From positions 22,878,001 through 22,942,000 of the forward strand of contig OU612075.1 in NCBI GenBank assembly GCA_914767715.1: DNA of 64,000 nucleotides. The letters run 5' to 3'. The DNA is from Membranipora membranacea. Taxonomy: Eukaryota; Bryozoa; Gymnolaemata; Cheilostomatida; Membraniporidae. A program made the position numbers and the translations under genes. Below, piece after piece: positions 48,501 through 60,500 of this stretch (positions are counted from its first letter, which is position 1; each line of letters opens with the position of its first letter). The notes under the pieces are model-generated. The model ran no database searches. It was not told where the DNA came from and saw only the letters and a program-made list of their open reading frames with translations.

Positions 48501-51500
48501 TAGTACAATGTGGGTTAGTGGTACCATTCGAGGAGGGAGGAGACTTACTGTAGTGTTTTCTGAGAATCACATAGTAAAATTTCATAAAAATTAGTTCCGC
48601 TAACTTGTTTACTGACACCCTGCTGCCAATGTATTCATAGCCACGCACATAACCACAGAGCAAATCAACTTTCAATCACAATGTTTTTATTTAGCCGAAT
48701 CATGCTTTACTATAGCAATTACAAACAACTGCTATAACATTGCTACACAAAGCAACCGGACACATGATTCACCGCTGCCTTTGTGATGTCACCATTTTGC
48801 AATGACGATGAATCCCCATTTTTACTATTCTCAGCACTTGTTTTTAACGTTTTACCCTTAAATTGGGCTGTTTTGGTCCACAGGACCACTCTTAGCAAAA
48901 CCTCCAGCGAACGAGGTTCTCTGATATTACTTACACATTTACTCTTATCGTCTAAACTTGCTACATACATGCTATAGAAATTCTCTTTATTACTCAATCT
49001 AACTCTCTCCTGGAAAGGGTGAAAGAGGTACGTTTGTTTTATTGATATACAATATTTGCATCAATTTATTGCTACTTGAGTAATCCGCTATTTTAATCTC
49101 AGCGCCTGAGTATTTTAAAATCTTTGAAATACCATGTTATTGTGTCTAATTCATTTGTATCATCACTTTATCTTTGTGGCAATGTTTTATCTATCATATT
49201 TTATGTACGTCCAACACTGCATTAGTCCTACTTTGACAATATCTTAATCTGCTTTTTATAACAAATTGTAGTTTCACGGTGTTACCAAGTGTAAAAATAA
49301 ACTACGCTAAAATGCACCCGTGAGAGACTCCATCATATCTGGGAGGGCAGTTACACTTACATAGATAGGAATATTAGTACAATGTTGGTTAGTGGTTCCA
49401 TTCGAGGAGGGAGGAGACTCACATAGATAGGAATATTAGTACAATGTGGGTTAGTGGTACCATTCGAGGGGGGAGGAGACTTACATAGATAGGAATATTA
49501 GTACAATGTGGGTTAGTGGTACCATTCGAGGGGGAGGAGACTTACATAGATAGGAATATTAGTACACTGTGGGTTAGTGGTACCATTCGAGGGGGGAGGA
49601 GACTCACATAGATAGGAATATTAGTACAATGTGGGTTAGTGGTACCATTCGAGGGGGGAGGAGACTTACATAGATAGGAATATTAGTACAATGTGGGTTA
49701 GTTGTTCCATTCCAGAATCCATCAGCTCCACATCTCAGAATAACCTTCCTCTTGTCTAAATCAGCTTCTAGTCCATATGCTGGGTTACATGTGTATATCA
49801 CCTGAAAATGAGTGTATAATTCTGTTTAAAGTTGTACTGCCATATATGGTATACTACCATACGGTTTTGTTGATAACACGATGCCATTTAGAGAAAAACA
49901 GCAAACTCTGCAAATCTAATACACAGTTTTCTGAGCTCTAATTTGAGCCTCTGTTCGGAGTTGTCCTCTCTCCAGTTTGGTACTTTTAACCCATAATGAA
50001 TAGGCATCATTGAAAATCCTGAGGGTCAGGGTTTCAAAATCATTGAGGGCTTGAAAGCTGAAAAATCTCAATTTTATAGACATAATTCATGAAAAATTCC
50101 ATGAAATTTGTCCACAAAACAGGAATAAATTGATATAAATTACTATCTGAATACCAAAATTATTTCCCAAACCATGTCCCAGTTTACAATGGTGCAGATA
50201 CAGAATCCTAAATCATTTTCATCCTATTATAAGCGGTTTTCAAGATAACCCTCTTTTCAGCTCCTTTTTCCTATGCGGCGTGGGTTGAAAGTACCAAACT
50301 GGATAGATGACAACTCTGAATAGAGACTCAGTTTAGAGCTCAGAAAACTGTCTATATCTATCCAAGTGATTCACTCTAGCTTTTACTAAAACAAAAATTT
50401 CCCTGCACCGTCGTTCCCTCGAAACACAACTTGTTCAAGTATTAGGCCTACTCACATAAGAGTTGAAGTTGAAGTTACCCTCTCTCACCTCCCTGTGTGC
50501 ATTCCGACCAGGTCCTGGATCAGGGCAGACTATAGCTACAAGTTTTTCAGAGATATTCAAAATAAACAAGAATAAAGAGAAATGATAAAGCCACAGAACA
50601 CCTGTCAGAATATCCAGGAGGAAAGGTATTTACCACAGCCCGAGAAGAATCAGCTTTTTGTAAGATTAAACACACAAACACGCGAGAAATACATTCAGGC
50701 TTTGTTCGTAGAATATCATGTTTGTCATGCCTGCTGGTACGATACAGTCAGCCATGATTCCTAATACTCACGTTTACATGAGACTGATGGTGGGTACCAC
50801 TCTCCCGTCTCAGTACAGTAAGCGCTGACTGACTGTAGTAGTGAGAGCTCATCTCTGTATCCTACCGGACACAGATACTGTACAGAGTGAGAGTATAGAG
50901 TCTCTGTGTACTCACGACGGCTCACGCCCCCACCTTCAGGAGGTGGACCACAGTCTACAGCTACAAATATACACCAGTTATACAAATATACACCAGTATA
51001 TACAAATATACCCCCGTGATATAGAGTAGACTTACTATAGCAGAGTAGACTTACAAATACAAGTATACACCAGTAAAAAAAGGATGATACCATGCTAATA
51101 GTGCTGTGCCTTATGCAGGATCTGGAGAAAAGGTACGTGGTATGCTCAAAAGAACCTAGAGCTTACAATAAAAAAACAGCACTTCAATTACACTTACGGT
51201 AGCATGGCTCTACAGGATCAGGACTGAACACATGATCAGTGAGACATCTGACAGACTGAGTGGTGAGCTGATTATTCTGATTCAGCACATAACCAGTTAT
51301 ACATATCACTGTAATGACCTCGTTATGTGAGACTGGCAGCGCCTCTACTATGTAGTTATTAAACAGCGCTGGGGGCTGACCACATATCGATACTGTAAAT
51401 ATTATATGTTATATGTGGAACATATGGTATCAGAAAAAAAGCAGTCTCATAACTGACATATAAAATAGATGTGATCCACCGAATGTGAGCATGATTCAGA

Positions 51501-54500
51501 ATGTCATACTGGCTTTGGCATTCATAAAGAATTCAAAAAAATATAGAATTGTGCCCTCACTTACGTGTAACATACAAACTCTAGCAATTCCCAATTTGTC
51601 TGAGGAGCAATCACTTGAATTAATACATAATATCATTATTAATACACATAGCTCACTATGACAGGCAGGTGGTAGTTGTGACCACTCTCCTAAAGCTCCA
51701 CATACAATCCGCCTACGCCTATCATATCCAATCTCAAACCCTATCAGGCAGGTATAAGTAAGAGCATCACCAAAATAGAACCCTTCCTCAGAGTGCCTAT
51801 AGTGATTACTAAGAGTGAGCTCAGGGGGCTCAGAGTTACCCCCCAAACCTGGATTTGCACATCGGCGAGCTACAAAACAACATGAAAAGGGTCAGTAGAG
51901 TTTCAGTAGTCTGTCAAGACTTATTTCAATCAAACTCGGCTAGCAAGTGGGTATCCTGTTGAATGATAACTAGCAAGTGGGTATCCTGTTGTATGATAAC
52001 TAGCAAGTGGGTATCCTGTTGAATGATAACTAGCAAGAACTTGGAAAGACACCGTAAATGGAATCCAGAAACTTCACACATTTAGAGAGAGAACTTTCTA
52101 CCAATAGAGAGATATAACAGTACAGACTTACCGACACAATGAATAGGCAGCTCACTCCATTGTTTTGTAGACAGACACTCAGAGTAGCTCTGTGTGATAG
52201 CCTCAGTCCCTTCTATCACAAACCCTAGCTGACAGTTATAAGTTATCAGATCCTGATACAGGTACTCATTGTTATACACAAGGGAGGAAACTGTGGAGTA
52301 ATTACCATCTCTTACCTCATCAGCAGGGCACACAACTCCTAAATATAAATTATAATCATTCTTATCCCAGATCACCTGACAAGCGTCTGTACAAATTTAT
52401 GCTTCTCATCGATCATACCCTATGATTTTGTGCGATATGCATGCATTGTATTACAATATCTTATAATACAAATGGTCAGTGGCTGAAAAAGTTAGGCTAC
52501 TTTTGTTGTAAAATTAGGACAACAACATTAGGCTTGTAGTTAATTGACATACTCTGACAGTATGCGGGTGGCGCGTTCCAGTCCCCACTATGTGTACAGG
52601 TGATATTTCTAAATGTGAGCAGACCAGATCTGATCTCGTAACCTTCATGACATTCGTAGGTCAGCACCGTACCTTCCTTATCGCCTGATCCCCTCCTCTC
52701 TGCGTTGTGACCGAATCCTGGGGAAGTAAAACAAACAGGTACAAGTAAACACACATACTCTGGGTACAAGCTTACCAAAGGTAATCATGTATCGGGTCAT
52801 GTTCATAAGAGGTTATCTGGATATTGGCAGTGGCAAATCTTTCGCCTTTCACGCTTTGAACTGAATTCCTGCAAAATAAATATTAAGCTAGACATTGCCT
52901 CTCTGTGTCAACAATAGACACAAACTCCAGAATCCTTTTGAAGTGATAGATAAATAATACAGAAGGGACAGAGTGCAGGGTACAAGGAGGCAGAGTAGAG
53001 CAGCGCCTAACCTGGATCCTGACAGCAGACTCCAGTCTCTAGGCTTCTACCCGGACACTCTTCTCCTCCACAGAGAGGTGAGGGTAAGTTACATCTACGA
53101 GTACGACGTCGTAACTTAGTGATGTCACAAGCTGTCCACTCAGTCCAACCATTCCATCCGCCTGTATACCGCACACAAAGATATGAATGACTGATATATA
53201 ACAGTAACAGGAAGTATTATCAGACTAGGAGCTAGCAGATACTACTTTACTGACATCTGATCATCCACCCACTTCAAACTGTTGACGATCACAGCCCTCC
53301 TAAGAAACAATCGGCAACCCTTCTGATTATTCACATCAAGTTGCTCCTAGTATTGGTTGTAGTCTGTTCACTATGTAGTATGTATGTAATAATGTTGGTA
53401 TATAATTCTGAGACTTTGCAGATCTAACCCCATCTTAAAACAGGGATTGAGGAAAATGCTACTGGTTTAAAATGATATTGCTGATCTAAATTAATAATGA
53501 ATTTTGGAGTGCTTTTCTATAGGGTACCAATGATGATCATAAATGAATGTAGTATGATTAACCATTCCGTTTGAGTTTATCCGTAGAGCACATAAACTCT
53601 TTGGCTGTATCACATAATTCAGTAAGCCAGCCTGTTTTTGTCACAGTAATACAAGTGTCTGGTAGGTTTGTTACTGCATCGGCTCGTAAGTCTACGAAAC
53701 TAAGCTGTGTATCAGTACCATCCGTCTGTGACCAGCGGATCTCTCCATCTATAAAATATGCCAAACAATGTACAATGCCTAGAATAAGAGAAATGTGAAG
53801 GCTTGTTTGTAGCTTTATTTTTTATTTTGACCATTGAAATATTTAAATGTGGGAACATTCAAAATTACCTTTACAGGTACAGGTCTTCTGGAGTAAGAAA
53901 ATGGAGAGAGCGGTCAAAATAAAATGAGAAATATTTGTCTGAAATAGAAAACTTAACAGACATCCCAGAAATGGATCAGAGGATATTTTGCCCTGAGTTG
54001 ACTTCTGGTTTGGGGCCTTGTTTTTGATGATTTGATCCCACGTGTATGAGTAACGTATAAGCAATGCGACATACATAAGCGCAAAGAGTCACAAATGAAT
54101 GAAGATCTCACTGACTTACTTTCTTTTCTAACTCCAGAAGTCCAGACAGCATCATTATCTCCTCTCACTGCTCCGATCCAATCCTTTATTATGTCGTTCT
54201 CTACTCTGCTTGTTATCGATATGAGGGAACTTCCTGTATAAGGACAATAACATGGAGATGTCATCTCCTCAATGTTAGGTGAAGAGATCTCCCAAAGAGT
54301 ACAATGTATGTATGGGGGTCTCACCACATTTTCGGACGACTCGATAAAAGCTATTTTGATGGTGACAAGCGCCACAGTATGAATTAACAAGAACAGCACC
54401 AATTTGGTTATTAGCCTGGCAGTGTATGACCAGTGAGAGCGTGTGACCAGTGAGGGCGTGTGACCAGTGAGGGCGTGTGACCAGTGAGGGCGGGTGACCA

Positions 54501-57500
54501 GTGAGAGCGTGTGACCAGTGCTTTGTGTTTGTGAGATCACCATGTATATAACTGTCTCACCATTGAACTCATCTCGACACTGATGGCTGGCTTCTGCAGC
54601 TGTATGAAGACTTCCTATTAATGTATAACAGATATCTGTCTCCTCATAGTATATCCATTCTGCCACTCCTGACTGTCATTATAAAATGTAACCCTGAGTT
54701 TATACACAAAGCTAGAGACCTATCAGTCAGAAAGACCTTCACCTCGCATCATAGAAAATGAAAATTTTAACGCAGGAATTAATAATAATGCTGTATTCTC
54801 AAAGTCAGCTTGCAACACAGCCAGTAGCTCACTTAGCTTATGACAAAAACATAACAATTAGGTAGACGGTAAGTGACAAAACTCCCAAGCTATCAATTCG
54901 CATATCTTCACTCACAAATATATTCTACATAGCCCTATTTTATGGATAGACTAAGTATATGTGAGGTACTCACAAACTGACACGCTGGTAACGAGAGAGG
55001 GTCAGGCGTCCACTTTCCTTCCTCATTACAGACAAGCACTGTATACCCGTCTTCATGTTCAGATAGACTGTATTTTCTCTTACAGCTAATAACTATCACG
55101 TTACCGTATATATACGTGGAGCTGAGGCTATCTGTATCCAGTAATTGGTAGTCACCTCCCTCGATATCAGGCTCATCACAGTGTAAGTCTAAAGGTTCAT
55201 TAAAATTTAAAGTTATAGATATAGAACTCATGATTTACTCAATTTAATTTGTCAGCCTAAAAATAGAATCTATACAGATGTTGTGTTAACTTCCTGATTA
55301 TTCTTACTAGTTAGTACCTATTCATAAATTTCCAGGGAAGAAACCAATACCTGTTATAACGTGGGGATGGAGTCTGTTTTAAAACTCACACTGGCTGCAG
55401 TGGAGGTCTGCCTGGCTGAACCAGCGTAGAGCTTTAGCTATGCTGTTATATACACACTGAGATTCTCTGACGATCGCCCAATCTCTGTACGCTCGGCCCT
55501 TCACACATTTGAAGACTTGTTCTGGCTCTCCTGATAAATCGATAAAATATATAATATAATGTTATATAAGGTAACATCTCATGGCTGAGGGCTAAAGAAT
55601 CATCAGCCGATCAGCACTGCTGAAACGCTTATCGTAAGATGGGACTGATAGTTCGGTAATTTCGCAGGGTTTTGAGTCGAAGTTTGCATTCAAGTGAGTG
55701 AATCACATTATTTTAAATGGAGTGAATGAACTTTTAAATCATTTATAAATGAATGGTGAAATAATTAATTTGTAACATTTAACTAAAACTAACCAAACAT
55801 GAAGTTTATAGTATCTAGCTCTAGTGAGTCGGATAATCCCTCTGTAGTACAGCAGGAAGTTGTCTCCTCCTCCTGTATATAATCTGCACTCTCATAGTAT
55901 TCTGTGTCTAATATAAACTGAGCACGGTTTGAAAATACTTATTCTTTGCAAAAACATTATTTGTTATTCATGTCATTTATTGCTATATTCACCAAATTAC
56001 TTTGTTTTTTTTACCTCTTGCAGAGTAAGAATAGAAAACGGCCTCGATGGATATACATATGCCAACTCAGACGGGGATACACTACAGAAAAATTGGGTTT
56101 TACGATAAAGGTGATAATATAGAGAGACATATTACATTTGATGGTAGATATGGTAGACTGAGATTTCCTTGTACAGGGTAGGGCGTTACAAGAAGTAGTA
56201 TTGAGGATACACTCTCTACTTCTAATCTGACTATTAGATACTCCATCACAGGATCTAATGAGCCTCCATTCAGTCCAGTGCAGCTCAACTGTAAGTCAAA
56301 CAAAGTAACTATGACATCACAGAGGTCACACAGTGTAACTATGACATCACAAAGGTCACACAGAGGAACTATGACATCACAGAGGTTACACAAAGTAACT
56401 ATGACATCACAAAGGTCACACAAAGTAACTATGACATCACAGAGGTCATACAGAGTAACTATGACATCACAGAGGTCACACAGAGTAACTATGACATCAC
56501 AGAGGTCACACAAAGTAACTATGACATCACAGAGGTCACACAAAGTAACTATGACATCACAGAGGTCACACAAAGTAACTATGACATCACAGAGATCACA
56601 CAAAGTAACTATGACATCATAGTGGTCACACAAAGTAACTATGACATCACAGAGGTCACACAAAGTAACTATTACATCACAGAGGTCACACAAAGTAACT
56701 ATGGCATCACAGAGGTCACACTTCCCATGAGTGACAGGCTTCCATGAAATTGGCTGTGCATTGAATGTTATTGTAGAGGATAATTTTCCCGAGAATTTCC
56801 TGTACTTGCAATTGGCTACTGAGCGAGTTGATTTCGTTGTCATTACACATAGTTGCTGGCAGACAGTATACAAATGTTGAGCAGGATTTACCAAGGAATC
56901 ATCTTAACTGTCCAACATTTGGGCAGTGCCGTGATAGGCTGCACCTGTTTTGAGCTCTGTAGACTTCACGATATCTGTTGCTATGATGTTGCTATTATGA
57001 TATCTAATAAATTATCATCCAAAACTGTTGCTGCACACTCCACCAAAACGATATTAGCAGTTTGGACACAAGTAAGCCTGGGAAATTACAAGCCAATTAT
57101 AATAAGCTGTATCTACCATCCTCCTGGATCTGATGTTTCCTTGACCCTAGAACACATTACAACCACCCTTCTCAAGCTCTCTAAATCTCACCCAAATGCC
57201 AAATTTCTCATTACGGGAGATTTTAATAGACTTGATGTCACTAGCATTCTGCAGCAATTCGGTCTCAAAAACCTTGTAAGCTGATGTCCAGGGGTATAAA
57301 GATCCGACAAAATAAGCGCCATTAGCAAACAACGACCGCTGGTGCATTCTCCTCAATAGCCAACCTGCTAAATCAACTAGGTACACCAAAGTAATGAGGC
57401 GTAAATTAACACCTCAAAGGGAAGAACCTTATTTTGGCAGACATCGCAACAGAAACATGGGAAAAGCTGAGAATGTCCACACTAAAGTTGAAGCCCTTCA

Positions 57501-60500
57501 CAACACAGTTAACAGCAAACTAGACAAGCACAGCCCCCTTCAGTCAGTGAAAGTACAGCCAGACAAGCCACCATGGATGACAGACAAAATCAGAAAAATG
57601 ATCGAAGCACAAAAAAGGCTATAAATCGTATAAGGTTTTACGTACGACTATTCAACGCAAAATAAGAGCCAGCAAACGCCAATTTGTGGATGAATCCCTG
57701 AATACAGAAACAGACACGAGGTCTTGGTGAAAAACAGTAAAACGCTTCACCAACCAAACGAAAAACAACGCCATTCCGGACACTCATAGACGGAACAAAG
57801 CTGACATCCTGCGATTTCAGCGCAAAGATCGATGATTTTTATATTAACATTGGTGGGACAGCCCTATCACCAAGTGTTAATATAAGACCTGATCCAAACC
57901 ACAAGTTGCAGCACCTTAGTATTGGAGAAACTAAAAAACTTACTGAAAAAGCTCAACACAACAAAAGCCACAAACAGCGAGGACTCCCCTACTTGGAATA
58001 ACAAGTCTAGGTGTGCGGATATGAACATCCTTTTGCACAATATTCTTGATTTATGCTATCATCATGCGAGTACCCAAACCAGTGGAAACGGGCTCAAGTC
58101 ACAGCTGTACCAAAAACAACTTCACTGACATCTTTCAAAGAATATAGATCAATCTCCCACCTATTTCATCTGGGGAAGCTTGCTGAGCAGGTGATTATCA
58201 ACAAGATGCAGAGCAGAGTTAATGAGATAATGAACCAGCAGCAGTATGCCTATCAGTCAGCTGTCAGCACCACAGATGCTATTATCCAGCTAACCGATGA
58301 CTGGACTAAGATATTAGATCAGGATAAATCAGTGAAGTATATACAGAACGCATGTCTAGATTTTTCTAAAGCTTTTGACAGGTTGCAGCACAATGTTTTA
58401 TTATCTAAAATGATCAATTATGGTTTTAACAAAAACGTCATCCATCTTGTGAAAAGCTTTCTATCCCAAAGGATGCAGTGTGTTAAATATAATGGCTCTT
58501 TTTCTAATTATTATAGTCGGATTTTAGTGGGAACCCCCAGGGCACTAAATTAGGCCCAATTTTATGGCTCAATTACTCTAATGACTTTAACATAGAGAAC
58601 TTTAACAAAGTACAGTATGCAGATGACACCACTATTTATAAAGCTGTGCGAAATTTTAATGACAATGTTTCTAACGGTATACACCAAGCAATGGAATGGT
58701 CTGAAGCAAATAACATGCTACTGAATAATGACAAAACTGCAATTTTAAATGTGGTTTTTACGGGAAAGATGGAATCGATCAACCGATAAAACCTAATAAT
58801 GAGAACATTTTATCATCTAATTGTGCCAAATTTTTAGGAGTTACTGTTGACAGAACTCTATCTTTTTCTCAACATGTCAGCCAAATTTTAAATAAATGTA
58901 ACATTCGATTCTCATGAAACAACTTAAACAGATTGGCATGAACTCTCCTGGACTTTTAACTTTTTACCAAACTAATCTTAAACCTGTGTTTTTCTTATGC
59001 CTGTCCATCATGGTACACTTTTTTAGCTGACAAAGAAAAACTCCTTCTCAAACATTGCCAAAAGACAGCCACTAAAATTATTTATACCGATATTGAATCT
59101 TCTGAAGAGTGATTATCAATTTTAAACTTGACTACTGTCAATGAATCTTTTATTTTCTATGTCACAAAACTATTTAATAAGATTAGCAACAATCCGAGCC
59201 ATTCACTTTTTAGTTGTGTACGATTTAATACTTTTAGAACATCCTCTCGTAGACCGGTGATTTTTAGAGCTGAGAAATGTAGGACTGAGAAGAGAAAGAT
59301 CAGTTTTTTTGAGTTTTTTATGAGACACAACGACTCATAATGCTTTTCTTTTTTAATGTACTGAACCCAATATTATCATTATTGTAATGATAGATGGTTT
59401 AAAAAATACACATACACGTAACTAAGACATATCTATGTTAGGACAGCGGGTGTTGGTTAAACTTTGGAAACAAAGAACGATGTTTAGTATTCACCTTACT
59501 TGGCATTATTTCTTACTGACAATCACAGGGAATGTTTGGTTTATTCTCGAGATAGGAGTTCACATTAGACTAGTGATTATTGAAATATGGATACATCACA
59601 TATATCGTAGGATAGACTTACCCTCTGGGTCAGCATCCTTCTCACAAAATACACCATGTTCTGTATGAGTAAAGGCTGGCAGGTACTCCCCCGACACCAT
59701 ATCATACGTCAGGTGAGGATATGAGGCTACCTGAGTCACGTCCGTGCCTGTAGGAAGGGGAGCACCATTGTCACCAACTATCTACAGATAGAAAGCTATC
59801 CTGTAAAAGATATCATAACCTTGAAGTTAAATAATGCTAGAGAAATCACATTTCAGCCTAACATCTTTGACAGATTCTTAATTTTACACCAAGAAAATAA
59901 CTTGTTAGCTAGCAAATACATGTTTTTTCTTTAAAAATCATCCGACAACTGCAGTATCCACATTTTCTCTCTGACTCCTGCTGTGTGTATACCTGCCCAG
60001 ATGCTGACACCCAGATTATCTCCCCTGTGTCTGGATCACTTCCTGTAAGGAGAGTACGCGATTGTAAATGTCTTGTAAGTAACAAGAACGTCATTAGTGA
60101 AGGAACGCATGATACTTGATTTTGAGAATGAGCTGTGTGAGTTTTTGTCATCCATATAAATGAGAGGACAATTATACCATATACAGCATATGGGAATCAA
60201 AGAATATAAAACCCAGAGGACTAAGGTCCGGGAAGGTTCACAATTTCCCACGAGAAAGAAATCGCTAAATTTAAGGCTGGCAAAAATTGAATTGTCTTCT
60301 TTACATCACATAGACTTCAACCTCACCTTAACCCAACATAAGGTCTTGTTATTAGCTAAACATTTCCAATGTGTTGGGTCTGGTTAGTTCAGTTCACCCA
60401 ACCAATGAGAGCAAACTCATTGGCTAGCTAAATAACACTCGGATATTTTCTCATCTAAAGGCAACAGGAGAGACAACTCAGATAAATAATCAATACATAC

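Larger units (their letters stand above)
49670..52717 (-). other. Receptor block: six CCP (sushi) domains
   Basis: Exons 52717-52553, 52338-52132, 51869-51657, 51392-51198, 50960-50772, and a split domain in 50535-50456 plus 49801-49670. Each has the CCP pattern, for example TYECHEGYEI...GDWNAPPAYC, TYTCLIGFEI...GEWSQLPPAC, VDCGPPPEGG...GEWYPPSVSC. All but the split domain are single phase-1 exons. CCPs mediate protein-protein contacts in complement and adhesion proteins. Confidence 0.93.

Noticed and set aside
56015-56085. Extra receptor exon (VSPSELAYVYPSRPFSILTL)
   Set aside because: Acceptor and donor exist and the frame is open, but its phase does not fit between the neighbouring exons; left out until cDNA is available.
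56100-56894. 264-codon ORF with LCDLCDVIVT repeats
   Set aside because: Translation of the 30-bp minisatellite in the wrong frame for the TSP1-like exon it overlaps.
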